A DNA stretch of 64,000 nt from Acholeplasmataceae bacterium (lineage in GTDB: Bacteria > Bacillota_I > Bacilli_A > Acholeplasmatales > Acholeplasmataceae), in the NCBI GenBank assembly GCA_030603805.1, contig JAUVXD010000004.1, positions 81,532 through 145,531 on the forward strand, given 5' to 3'. Below, one piece after another: positions 18,893 to 28,321 of the stretch; positions within the stretch are counted from its first letter, which is position 1, and each line of letters opens with the position of its first letter. The position numbers and the translations under genes are program-made. Under the pieces are notes generated by a model. That model was not told the DNA's origin. It saw only the letters and a program-made list of their open reading frames with translations, and ran no database searches.

Positions 18893-19304
18893 GAATATAA
18901 CCCTCAAACGCTTTGATTAAAGACGCTTTTTCTTCTGCATTCATATAAATGCGTGGTGAGTTTTCAGGACATGTATTTTCCTCTTCCACGATTAAGAGTT
19001 TGGCATCTTTAGATAAGGTGTGCGTATGAAAAATACCTGCAGGAATTTTATAAACCTTAAGTGGTTCTAACGATAAAACATCAAACGATTGAACACGTCC
19101 ATCTTTTTCTTCAGCAAAAAACATATGGCATGTACCTGAAAGTAAAACAAAGACTTCATCAGTTTGATTGTGTGCTTCAACATAAAGAAGTTTATCAATA
19201 TCTAATTCATCGATATAATTTAAGACAGCAACTCTCCAATCTTTATGATGAAAGAGTTTTTCATAGCCGATGCCATTAAAATCAAATAAATCATAATACT
19301 TCAT
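18882..19304 (-). CDS. Small cupin-domain protein
   Basis: 140 residues, single cupin fold: the first motif region HNQTDEVFVLLSGT and the second KVYKIPAGIFHTHTLS contain the metal-binding or pocket positions (His, Glu, His). The start ATG at 19,302-19,304 has GAGGTG eight bases upstream; an in-frame TTG just before it is less likely. It overlaps the GH94 gene by 14 bp and the GH16 gene by 11 bp, so it is firmly part of this operon. Such small cupins often bind or isomerise sugars or organic acids, but nothing in the sequence names the substrate. An accessory sugar-handling role, for instance on modified glucose units, is only inference. Confidence 0.75.
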   Translation of the reverse strand: MKYYDLFDFNGIGYEKLFHHKDWRVAVLNYIDELDIDKLLYVEAHNQTDEVFVLLSGTCHMFFAEEKDGRVQSFDVLSLEPLKVYKIPAGIFHTHTLSKDAKLLIVEEENTCPENSPRIYMNAEEKASLIKAFEGYIHEV

Positions 19305-21795
19305 CAAGATACACCTCGATATCGCCGTTTAGTGATGTGATGCCTTGAGCGACTTCTTTGCCATTGATTAACATTTTTTGAATATGATAAAATCCGTATT
19401 CTAATTGATTAGGATTGTAATAGGTGATAGTTCTCAGTTTATTAAAGAGATAGGTTTGAATACTCACTTTGCCTTCAATGAAATCTTCTTTTTTAAGTCT
19501 TGGATTTAAATAGAGTTTGCCAAGATTCATTTCAATACCGAAGACCATGGTTCTAAGGAGTAAGAGCATCCAACTTGCTGAACCTGTGAGATATGGATAC
19601 ATGCCAATACCGCGATCATTAAAGTATTCAGGAATACCTACCCAAACTTTAGCGTTTGGATGTTGTGCTTGTTTTAAAAGCGTCATCACGGCTTCATGTC
19701 CATAGGAGATTAAATCATATTGATAAAGTCCATAGGCATACATCACAGCCATGTGAGAAAAAGCAGCGCCATTTTCTTTATGTCCATAGGCAAATCCATA
19801 AGCTCTACCCATATTGGTTCTAATTTGATGGTAATTACTGTTTAACTTATAGCCACCCATGTGGATGTCATACAAAAGATTTCTGGTTGTACTTGCTAGA
19901 AGTGCTGACTGTGCAGGTGATGCTGTTTTTGACAGGAGTGCCATCGCTTGTCCTGTTAGAGAGATCGTTTCTTCAGTATCTGCGTCATGACCATCGTTAT
20001 CGTAGTAACTTTGGAACTTATTCTTCTTAAATGCTTCTTTTTGTAATTTTTTAATTCGATGATCAGCAAGTTCATTTAAAGCCTTAACTAAATCTTTTTT
20101 CTCGATTTCTACTGTCTTACCACTAAATATTTCAACCTCATCGAAGAAGTGATTGAGATCTGCACGTTCAATAAGGAGAGATTTTAGTGCAGAAAAAAGT
20201 GTGATTTTTTCATCTTTAATCTCTTCGATGAGGTATGCCAGTGTTCTTAAGTTGTTGGCATACATATGGGTGAAGGCAATCGTTTCACCCTTCTTATGCG
20301 CCATATCGAGACCATCATTCCAGTCTGCATCTTCTAATCTCACAAATCCATGGGCACCGATATTGTGATGTCCTACAAGATTTTGAAGGAGTAAATGTTC
20401 TAAAATGGTGCCATAATAGGGGTTACCTTCAAGATCTGTTTGAAGATTTGTTTTTGTCTTGGGTCTGGTCTTTTTTGTATAATGCGTAAATTGGTCCATA
20501 AAATATCCTTGTTTTTTAAGCAGGATATCTAAATCACCGGTTTCATCAATGTAGAGTTTGACCGTTAAAAGGGGCCATGCGCCATGATCTGACCATACAC
20601 GGGTAATCATATTGCGGTCTGCTTTAAATTCTCCAGGTTGATCACCGATGATGGTTGCATTTGAACCATCGATTCTCACACCTAAAAAATTATTAAATAG
20701 TAAATCGATAACAGATGCATCATTCATCATGATTAAGGCTAAAAGATCTTGCCAAAGGTCTCTCCATCCTCTACCACCATGACCATAATCATGATGTGGC
20801 AGATAAGAATTCCCAAAATAGCGTCTAAGCATCGGTTGCAGACCCACCCATGAAAGTTGTTTGGATGTTTCTTCATCATGGAAACGGAAGGTTAAACCTG
20901 AAAGATAATTTTCAAAAAACGATTGTGTCTTTTTTAAACCTTCCTCAAAGGATTTCGTATTTAAGTATGATGTGGTATTGAGTGCTGATTTTAAATCCTT
21001 ATGAATCCCAATTGAGAAATATAGCGTCAATGATTCTTTTGGGTTTAAGATAACTTTTTCAAATTGGACAGCACCAATAGCTTCATAACCATCGACTTGA
21101 GTTTTCTCTGGCACGATGTTTGATAACCCTTTTGGAAAGTGAAGGGATCCACCATGGATAAAATCATCTAATACCGGAATATAGCCTTTAACTTGAAGAT
21201 CTTTGGAATCTGCAAAAAGAGAATAGATGGTGTCATTGAGTTGATGACCACGTTCATCAAATGAAAGTGTTGGGTGTACGACTATACCTTTTTCAACCGT
21301 TTCAATTCGGTTGAGAAGTGACGTCACATGACGGTGATCTCTTAAGTTATCTGCACTTCTTGCATAAAGTGGAACCGCGGTAGTTACTCCAACTTCAAGT
21401 TTTTGATTGGCATGATTTATAAATTTGATTTCATGAAGTTCGACACAGTCATCGGTTGGAATATAAGATGTTGTGATGAGTTTAAATAATCGATTACTGC
21501 GTTCAACTTTTTGGTAGAGGAGTCCAGTTTCATAGAACAATTCGTCTTGTTGTTGATGTTCGGTTTGTCCATTTAAGAAATATAACTGGTCATTAACATC
21601 AAAAATGACATTTCGTCCAGAAATGTTATGGTATAAATCAACTTCAGTTGTAGGTTCTAATGCGTAATGATGCTGATCAAGCTTCAAATCTCCACCAAAA
21701 TAAGGGGTAATCGAAGATCTCAACCCCTTTAAATTGAACAGCGGAAAGTAGTAGCCATCATTTTTTTCAAGCTTTAAGCGTTTGGTTATGTTCAT
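19291..21795 (-). CDS. GH94 phosphorylase, probable laminaribiose phosphorylase
   Basis: About 834 residues from the ATG at 21,793-21,795. Near residue 490 the sequence LEDADWNDGLDMAH contains the catalytic Asp of GH94, and GGRGWRDLWQDLLALI with the following GEFKADRNMITRVWSDHGAWP are typical GH94 barrel motifs. Family length is about 800-900. Because GH16, GH30 and a long beta-glucan phosphorylase are neighbours, and because Acholeplasma laidlawii has a characterised GH94 laminaribiose phosphorylase, the disaccharide laminaribiose is the likely substrate, giving glucose 1-phosphate and glucose. The open frame runs 147 bp further upstream, but that part contains the promoter and operators, and GAGGTG precedes the chosen ATG by 4 bases. 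First gene of the GH94-cupin-GH16-LacI unit. Confidence 0.88.
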   Translation of the reverse strand: MNITKRLKLEKNDGYYFPLFNLKGLRSSITPYFGGDLKLDQHHYALEPTTEVDLYHNISGRNVIFDVNDQLYFLNGQTEHQQQDELFYETGLLYQKVERSNRLFKLITTSYIPTDDCVELHEIKFINHANQKLEVGVTTAVPLYARSADNLRDHRHVTSLLNRIETVEKGIVVHPTLSFDERGHQLNDTIYSLFADSKDLQVKGYIPVLDDFIHGGSLHFPKGLSNIVPEKTQVDGYEAIGAVQFEKVILNPKESLTLYFSIGIHKDLKSALNTTSYLNTKSFEEGLKKTQSFFENYLSGLTFRFHDEETSKQLSWVGLQPMLRRYFGNSYLPHHDYGHGGRGWRDLWQDLLALIMMNDASVIDLLFNNFLGVRIDGSNATIIGDQPGEFKADRNMITRVWSDHGAWPLLTVKLYIDETGDLDILLKKQGYFMDQFTHYTKKTRPKTKTNLQTDLEGNPYYGTILEHLLLQNLVGHHNIGAHGFVRLEDADWNDGLDMAHKKGETIAFTHMYANNLRTLAYLIEEIKDEKITLFSALKSLLIERADLNHFFDEVEIFSGKTVEIEKKDLVKALNELADHRIKKLQKEAFKKNKFQSYYDNDGHDADTEETISLTGQAMALLSKTASPAQSALLASTTRNLLYDIHMGGYKLNSNYHQIRTNMGRAYGFAYGHKENGAAFSHMAVMYAYGLYQYDLISYGHEAVMTLLKQAQHPNAKVWVGIPEYFNDRGIGMYPYLTGSASWMLLLLRTMVFGIEMNLGKLYLNPRLKKEDFIEGKVSIQTYLFNKLRTITYYNPNQLEYGFYHIQKMLINGKEVAQGITSLNGDIEVYLDEVL

Positions 21796-21807
21796 GGTGC
21801 ACCTCAA

Positions 21808-21821
21808 AAAAACCGATTTCC
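21808..21821 (-). promoter_or_regulatory. LacI-type operator at the GH94 transcription start
   Basis: On the minus strand GGAAATCGGTTTTT, i.e. a GGAAAnCGnTTTnn half-degenerate copy of the shared operator, lying just downstream of the -10 box. Its centre is 32 bp (about three helical turns) from the copy inside the promoter spacer. The two sites may be bound on the same DNA face. Confidence 0.65.
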
Positions 21822-21828
21822 TAGTTTG

Positions 21829-21857
21829 ATTATACCTAAGGAAACCGATTTTGTAAA
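21829..21857 (-). promoter_or_regulatory. Promoter of the GH94 operon with embedded operator
   Basis: Minus strand: TTTACA, 17 bp, TATAAT. The spacer and -35 region contain AAAATCGGTTTCC (21,840-21,853 as GGAAACCGATTTTG on the plus strand), an operator of the GGAAAnCGnTTTCC type, so repressor binding and RNA polymerase binding would exclude each other. A third partial copy (GGAAGCGATTTA) is at 21,903-21,914, inside the end of the GH30 gene. Confidence 0.8.
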
Positions 21858-21941
21858 GGGCTTTCACTCTAGTTTTTTGATTATCAGGACTTAAATGCTT
21901 AAGGAAGCGATTTAGAATAAGAAAAAGTGCCCCGTAGGACA

Positions 21942-23249
21942 CTAAATAATGAGTGTGGAAATGGAATGTTTCAGTGCTGTGAGTTTGATTTGTTGATCGA
22001 GTCCTTTGATTTCTAAATGGACATCATGGTCTTTTTCATTTTGAATGACGATAACCTTGGATCCATCTGGATTTAAGAACGTTACATAAAGCACTTCTTT
22101 CGTTCCTTCTGAAGAAAGTTGAATCGCACCTGGCTTGATATATTTGGAGAAATGACCAATATAATAATATGAAATCATTTTAACAAGTTCCTCATGATAA
22201 ATCTTAATCATGATTGGCGCAGAACATAAATTATTGACATGATTGGGTCCACCTGTTTCATCTAAAAAGAGATTCCAGTCAATAAAACCTTCATTATAAT
22301 TTCTTAAATCGTTTAAGATGTTTCTCCCGTATCGTTCACCGACTTGATATTCTCCAAAGTGCGGACCACCTTCCTGACAACCTTCTGTAAACATCAGATG
22401 CTTACTTGGGTATAAATCATGAAGTTTTTTCACATTTTGAAATTGTTCGTTTTCATACCAGTGGAATGCAGTACCCCAAACATACTGGTTTGCTTCTAAG
22501 TCGTTATAAACGACCGAAGCACGTTCAACCATAATATCACGATTATGATCCCAAATGAGTATTTTCTTATCTTTGAGTCCTTCTTTTTCTAATGTGGGTC
22601 CTAAAACTTTGACAAAATCTCTTTCATCTTCTGCTGAATAGATACATGAATCCCAACGTTGGACGGCTGCTGGTTCATTTTGAACAGATAGCCAAGAGAT
22701 TTTTACATCTTTAGCTTCATAAGCTTTAACAAATTTAACAAAGTAATTCGCCCATGTTTGATAATAGGCGGGTAAAAGTTTACCGCCACGAATAGGTGAA
22801 TGATTATCTTTCATCCAAAAAGGTGGTGTCCATGGGGAACCCAAAATCTCAATTTTTTGATTTGCATATTTTTCTGCATCATGGATTAGATTGATGATGG
22901 GTTGATCTCTTGTGATATCAAAAGATTCGAGTGAGTCATCATAATCTTTGATATAAAGATAACTTCCAAGTGAAAAATCACACCCATGAATAGAGACTCT
23001 ACCAATGGTATAGCCTAAACCTTCAATGGGATCAAAATATGCTTGAATGGCTTTTTCTCTTTGTGACTTATTGATTCGTGATAAGTTGTAAGCTGAGCTT
23101 TCTGTAAATGCACCACCAAATCCAATGATGGTTTGTTTTTGATCACTGGGATTAATGGTGATGGTTTCTGTTGGCTTTGATGACAATAACTCAATATTTA
23201 CTTCCGTAAGTCTTTCTTGTGTATCTTTTCTTGTTCTGATATGTTTCAT
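21942..23249 (-). CDS. GH30-family glucosidase/beta-1,6-glucanase, cytosolic
   Basis: 435 residues, TIM-barrel with the C-terminal beta-sandwich usual for GH30. IIGFGGAFTESSAYNL near the N-terminus, WLSVQNEPAAVQRWDSC with the acid/base Glu (about residue 191) and HLMFTEGCQEGG with the nucleophile Glu (about 288) are clear GH30 motifs. Members act on glucosylceramide, beta-1,6-glucan or beta-1,3-linked glucosides; in this setting removal of beta-1,6 side branches of laminarin-type glucan is the best guess. There is no signal peptide, so it should act on imported oligosaccharides. It has its own promoter directly ahead and AGAGAGGTG before the ATG, and it reads towards the GH94 promoter 85 bp downstream. 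Confidence 0.9.
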   Translation of the reverse strand: MKHIRTRKDTQERLTEVNIELLSSKPTETITINPSDQKQTIIGFGGAFTESSAYNLSRINKSQREKAIQAYFDPIEGLGYTIGRVSIHGCDFSLGSYLYIKDYDDSLESFDITRDQPIINLIHDAEKYANQKIEILGSPWTPPFWMKDNHSPIRGGKLLPAYYQTWANYFVKFVKAYEAKDVKISWLSVQNEPAAVQRWDSCIYSAEDERDFVKVLGPTLEKEGLKDKKILIWDHNRDIMVERASVVYNDLEANQYVWGTAFHWYENEQFQNVKKLHDLYPSKHLMFTEGCQEGGPHFGEYQVGERYGRNILNDLRNYNEGFIDWNLFLDETGGPNHVNNLCSAPIMIKIYHEELVKMISYYYIGHFSKYIKPGAIQLSSEGTKEVLYVTFLNPDGSKVIVIQNEKDHDVHLEIKGLDQQIKLTALKHSISTLII

Positions 23250-23269
23250 GCTTCGTTCACCTCTCTTCC

Positions 23270-23297
23270 ATTATAGTAGAAAAAAAAGATGAATCAA
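23270..23297 (-). promoter_or_regulatory. Promoter of the GH30 gene overlapping the upstream terminator
   Basis: Minus strand: TTGATT (-35) lies in the descending arm of the terminator stem, the 16-bp spacer contains the terminator T-run, and TATAAT (-10) follows. The predicted start leaves a leader of only about 14 bases including the ribosome site. No operator of the GGAAAnCGnTTTCC type is visible here. Confidence 0.65.
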
Positions 23298-23313
23298 GTG
23301 GTATTGATTCATC
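23280..23313 (-). terminator. Rho-independent terminator of the VTT-esterase-S51 unit
   Basis: GATGAATCAA and TTGATTCATC form a perfect 10-bp stem with a 6-base loop, followed on the minus strand by eight T. It lies 13 bp after the stop of the gene ending at 23,327. Confidence 0.9.
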
Positions 23314-23326
23314 CGTTGGAAAGAAG

Positions 23327-24058
23327 CTAGCGCTTCTTATATTTCTGAAAGAAGAGGATCAGTCCTAAGATTACAAAATCAACAATAAGATAGATGGTAA
23401 TATTTCTGATCATCACCGGTCTTAAATAAGTGTCGAGATCAAGCAGTTCATCTTTTTCTTCTTTGGTCATCCCAATCAACCAAGATACGTCTGTTGGACT
23501 ATATGCTCGGTAATCTAAGGAAAGAACACCTTGATAGATCAGTTCTCCTTCATAATCAAAGAGTTCTAAATCCATTTCATAAGATTGATCGATAAAGAAA
23601 GTATAGTAGTAAAATCCGATGCGACCAATCCCATAACTAATGGATTGATTTTGATAAATGTCATCTTGACTAGAATCAAAAATGAGATCACTTGATACTT
23701 GATGACGCACAATGAGTTTCGTTAAATCATTAGGATCACTAATCGATTCTGCAAAACTCACATCCTGTTTAGGTAAAACAAAGAGAACAAACTGGTTTTT
23801 ATAAACATCGCTATCTTTAGATATGACTTGATAAATATGAAATGTGTATGTGGTTGTATCGATGATCTCAATCTTTTCATATGCAATCGATTGATAAGCA
23901 ACAAATAGATCAAAATTCTCTTCATCTCTCGCTTGTTCGACAAGTGTTTCAAATACTAAAAGCGAGCGTTCTTGAGAGGTCAAAATTAAGGTAAACATAT
24001 AAATAAATACAAAGACCAATACACTAAATATGCCCCAAATCCATAAACTTTTTTTCAT
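23327..24058 (-). CDS. Membrane protein of unknown function (two spans)
   Basis: 243 residues. One hydrophobic helix at about residues 6-28 (IWGIFSVLVFVFIYMFTLIL) and one near the C-terminus (about 213-236, IYLIVDFVILGLILFF), with about 180 residues between them that should face outside and read as a beta-rich domain with many acidic residues. A short basic tail (QKYKKR) follows. I recognise no family. It overlaps the S51 peptidase gene by 4 bp (ATGA) and is the last gene of a four-gene unit ended by the terminator at 23,280-23,313. The layout resembles a small extracellular sensor or complex subunit, but nothing names its role. Confidence 0.7.
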   Translation of the reverse strand: MKKSLWIWGIFSVLVFVFIYMFTLILTSQERSLLVFETLVEQARDEENFDLFVAYQSIAYEKIEIIDTTTYTFHIYQVISKDSDVYKNQFVLFVLPKQDVSFAESISDPNDLTKLIVRHQVSSDLIFDSSQDDIYQNQSISYGIGRIGFYYYTFFIDQSYEMDLELFDYEGELIYQGVLSLDYRAYSPTDVSWLIGMTKEEKDELLDLDTYLRPVMIRNITIYLIVDFVILGLILFFQKYKKR

Positions 24059-24729
24059 CGGATGACACCTTTTAAATCATAATAAAGATAGGCATTAATT
24101 AGTCTCGCTTCGTTATCTTTGATGATGATTGCTCCGTCATCTGGGAGAGCAAATATGGGGTGTTTATAAGCTCTAAAAACTTTTCTCATCGCTTTTTTTT
24201 GATTTTTTCTTCTTCTAAAATGAACTTCAATCGAAAATCCTTTGAGTAAATTTAACCCGTTTTGATAAGAAAAATTGAGGTAGTCTTGATCTTTTGAAAT
24301 ATGATAATTCTCAAACTGAATCATTGCACCTGCAGAAGATCCAATAAAAAAATCTTTGGACTCAAGTGCTTCTTTAATACCAAGTTCTATAATCCTTTGC
24401 ATCATTAAATCAGGTGCACCACCTGGAAAATAAATGATATCTGCTTCCATAATTTTTTTTATTGCAAGTTCTTGATCATCTTTAAAGTAATTTAAAAATG
24501 AAATATTTGATTCTAAGATATGATAAGGTAAAAATGCACTAATCATCTTATCATAATACTCACCGCCTTTGCTGTAAAAGGCTTCATAATCGGCTTGTGA
24601 CTGAAATTGATCTCTAAAAAATGAAAGAGCAATAACAAGCACTTTATGGTGTGATTTTATATATTCACTTGCATAGGGTACAATGTTTGGATCCCCGATA
24701 ATCCCTCGACTCATTAAAAAATTAATCAT
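24055..24729 (-). CDS. Peptidase S51-like protein (dipeptidase E / cyanophycinase fold)
   Basis: 224 residues, a class-I glutamine-amidotransferase-like fold. FPGGAPDLMMQRI and FFIGSSAGAMIQF show the nucleophile-elbow Ser of S51 peptidases (GSSAG), which replaces the Cys of the amidotransferases. Length is normal for PepE-like enzymes. The partner catalytic His and Glu are less obvious: EVHFRRRKNQ lies where the His is expected. It would cleave short Asp-containing peptides in the cytosol, or has drifted to another role. It overlaps its neighbours by 4 bp at both ends, so it belongs to the unit with the esterase and the membrane protein. Confidence 0.8.
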   Translation of the reverse strand: MINFLMSRGIIGDPNIVPYASEYIKSHHKVLVIALSFFRDQFQSQADYEAFYSKGGEYYDKMISAFLPYHILESNISFLNYFKDDQELAIKKIMEADIIYFPGGAPDLMMQRIIELGIKEALESKDFFIGSSAGAMIQFENYHISKDQDYLNFSYQNGLNLLKGFSIEVHFRRRKNQKKAMRKVFRAYKHPIFALPDDGAIIIKDNEARLINAYLYYDLKGVIR

Positions 24730-25463
24730 GGTTTTTCTCTCCTTAAAAATGCTTTGGCTAAATCAACCCAACGATTAAGATGACCATATTTTTGGACAAA
24801 TGCTTCTGGATTCATATCTTCAAAAGATACATCTTTGGTTGCAAGTGACACGCCATGTCTACCCGATGGAAAAAGATGTGCTTCAACAGGTATATGTTTT
24901 GCTTTAAGCTTTTGAATCAATAGAAGACTATTTTCAACAGGTACAGATAGATCATCCATGGTATGAAAAATAAAAACTGGTTTCATTTGATCGTGTACAT
25001 GGTTTTCTAATGATACCTCTTCAATAAGTTTAGGGTCAGCATTTTGATCTAGTATTTTTTCATAAGACCCTTGATGGATATATGTTGGATGTGTGCTAAT
25101 GACTGGATATAAAAGTATTGTTTTATTAACTAAGTGGCTATAATAGATGGAAAGCATTGCAGCATAATGACCACCAGCAGATGCCCCCAAAAGATAGATG
25201 TTTTGAACTAAAGGATGTTTTTTGAGCATTTCTAAAAACACATGACCTTCTGTTTTGAGATTTGGATATAGTAAGTGTTCTTCCCGATAATAAAAGATAC
25301 CGATATGATAGCCTTCACTATGAAAAGCTTTGCGAATGGGTTCTGCTTCTCTTGGAGATGTTCGATGATATCCACCTCCGGGAAAAATTAAAAGAAGATC
25401 TCTAGGGTTTTGATCAAAAAATTCTAAATCGATATAATTTTTAGATTGAATGTAGAGTTTCAT
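24726..25463 (-). CDS. Alpha/beta-hydrolase esterase
   Basis: About 245 residues. The nucleophile elbow GASAGG, a preceding oxyanion motif FPGGGYHRTS (HGG-type), an acidic residue in MDDLSVPVE and the C-terminal His in SGRHG give the whole triad of an acetyl-esterase/lipase-like alpha/beta-hydrolase (BD-FAE or DUF-type carbohydrate esterases are similar). The frame extends to 25,526, but GAGG lies seven bases before the ATG at 25,461-25,463, and the longer form would overlap the VTT gene by 43 bp, so the shorter start is taken. There is no signal peptide. Possible substrates are acetylated sugars; this is inference. Confidence 0.82.
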   Translation of the reverse strand: MKLYIQSKNYIDLEFFDQNPRDLLLIFPGGGYHRTSPREAEPIRKAFHSEGYHIGIFYYREEHLLYPNLKTEGHVFLEMLKKHPLVQNIYLLGASAGGHYAAMLSIYYSHLVNKTILLYPVISTHPTYIHQGSYEKILDQNADPKLIEEVSLENHVHDQMKPVFIFHTMDDLSVPVENSLLLIQKLKAKHIPVEAHLFPSGRHGVSLATKDVSFEDMNPEAFVQKYGHLNRWVDLAKAFLRREKP

Positions 25464-25483
25464 AAGAAAACCTCGTGAACCAT

Positions 25484-26191
25484 CTATTGTCCTGGAAAAA
25501 TTAACGTTAATAGATTTTTTCCCCATTCAACTAAGTTTATGTTAAATAGTCTAATAAAAAGTGCAAAAGCCGAATATTTAACAAGTCTACCTGCAGCAAC
25601 GGCAATCAAGAAACCATTACGATTGAGTCTAACTGCGCCAGCTGTATAAATGGCTAATGTGAAGGGTAGTGGTGTGCATGAAAATAAAAACATGCCGTAA
25701 TTTCCATATTTTCTAAGTTTTTCATTCGATTTCTCAACATCAGTTTTCTTAGCTTTTCTTGCAAAAAGTTTAGAAAGTTGTTTCGTAAATCGATAGCCAA
25801 CATAAGCAAAAAGTGTATCTGCAAACACTGCAAAACCAATGGCAAACATGACATAGAATGTATCAAATCTTGCTGTATCAGAAAAAATACGAATGAGTTC
25901 AACATCATAAACTGAAACCGGTAGAATTAAAAGTGTTGCCGTAGCTGATAAGGATAACCAACCAATAAGTCTTCTTAAGAAGGCCATGATATCTGGGATC
26001 ATATTATCAAAGATAGAGGTTGGAAATAAAATCACCATCACAACAAGAAAGATGAAAAATGTTGTGAGTAATGGTTTATAAAGCGACTCTTCTTTTAAAG
26101 TGATATGTCGTTCATGATGTCTTTGGTTTGATTGTAGATAACGATATCTGTGGATTCTTTTCGGATTATTATGCATTTGTCTTCTGTTCAT
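25484..26191 (-). CDS. VTT/SNARE-associated (DedA/YqaA-like) membrane protein
   Basis: 235 residues. A basic, His/Arg-rich N-terminal tail of about 38 residues precedes four or five hydrophobic segments. The central part FAVFADTLFAYVGYRFTKQL and the later FSCTPLPFTLAIYTAGAVRLNRNGFLIAVAAGRLVKYSAFAL carry the glycine and proline-rich re-entrant pattern of VTT-domain proteins (YqaA subgroup). These are small integral membrane proteins linked in other bacteria to lipid flipping and membrane homeostasis. It is the first gene of the four-gene unit. AAGGGGGC precedes the ATG. Confidence 0.8.
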   Translation of the reverse strand: MNRRQMHNNPKRIHRYRYLQSNQRHHERHITLKEESLYKPLLTTFFIFLVVMVILFPTSIFDNMIPDIMAFLRRLIGWLSLSATATLLILPVSVYDVELIRIFSDTARFDTFYVMFAIGFAVFADTLFAYVGYRFTKQLSKLFARKAKKTDVEKSNEKLRKYGNYGMFLFSCTPLPFTLAIYTAGAVRLNRNGFLIAVAAGRLVKYSAFALFIRLFNINLVEWGKNLLTLIFPGQ

Positions 26192-26216
26192 TGTTAAGCC
26201 CCCTTAAACTAGTTCT

Positions 26217-26222
26217 ATTATA
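26217..26222 (-). promoter_or_regulatory. -10 box for the VTT-esterase-S51 unit
   Basis: TATAAT on the minus strand, 25 bp before the ATG of the VTT gene. The -35 position (26,240-26,245) falls in the T-run of the groEL terminator and is not consensus, so the promoter is weak or activator-dependent. The arrangement (terminator T-run used as promoter upstream region) is the same as at the GH30 gene. Confidence 0.5.
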
Positions 26223-26237
26223 CACGAACTTAAGGAT

Positions 26238-26264
26238 AAAAAAAAGAAATGGCAGTTAGCCATT

Positions 26265-26266
<2 letters not shown>
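26238..26266 (-). terminator. Rho-independent terminator of groESL
   Basis: GAAATGGC-AGTTA-GCCATTTC stem of 8 bp followed on the minus strand by eight T. The ascending arm overlaps the groEL stop codon at 26,265-26,267. Confidence 0.9.
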
Positions 26267-28152
<1,886 letters not shown>

Positions 28153-28169
28153 GATTTTATTCTCCTTTC

Positions 28170-28195
28170 TGGCACTCTATTTGTTTTAGTGCCAA
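28170..28195 (-). promoter_or_regulatory. CIRCE element (HrcA operator)
   Basis: Minus strand TTGGCACTA-AAACAAAT-AGAGTGCCA, matching the CIRCE consensus TTAGCACTC-N9-GAGTGCTAA with a few changes that keep the inverted repeat TGGCACT/AGTGCCA. It lies between the promoter and groES, the usual place for HrcA-controlled groESL. Confidence 0.92.
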
Positions 28196-28205
28196 TCCAA
28201 TTCAT

Positions 28206-28234
28206 ATTATATTCAAGTCAAAAAAAGATGTCAA
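28206..28234 (-). promoter_or_regulatory. Consensus promoter of groESL
   Basis: Minus strand TTGACA, 17-bp spacer, TATAAT: a perfect sigma-A type promoter. The predicted start falls right before the CIRCE element, so HrcA would block initiation. Confidence 0.93.
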
Positions 28235-28260
28235 GAGGATGACTCGATTTTGTTATAGCA

Positions 28261-28293
28261 AAAAAAGCTACAGCGATAAACTGCAGCTTTTTC
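28261..28293 (-). terminator. Terminator of the esterase lipoprotein gene
   Basis: AAAAAGCTACAG-CGATAAA-CTGCAGCTTTTT; the stem has one G-U pair in RNA and is followed on the minus strand by a T-run. It lies 29 bp after the stop of the gene ending at 28,322 and before the groESL promoter. Confidence 0.85.
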
Positions 28294-28321
28294 TTTGAAA
28301 CACTTTGTCAAGAATGGGTGA

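Noticed and set aside
21796..21942. N-terminal extension of the GH94 frame by 49 residues
   Set aside because: This DNA contains a good promoter and two operators, and a ribosome site with ATG follows; the extension does not resemble GH94.
24055..24729. Cyanophycinase proper
   Set aside because: The S51 fold is clear, but the protein is short and nothing suggests cyanophycin in this organism; a PepE-like or drifted enzyme is safer.
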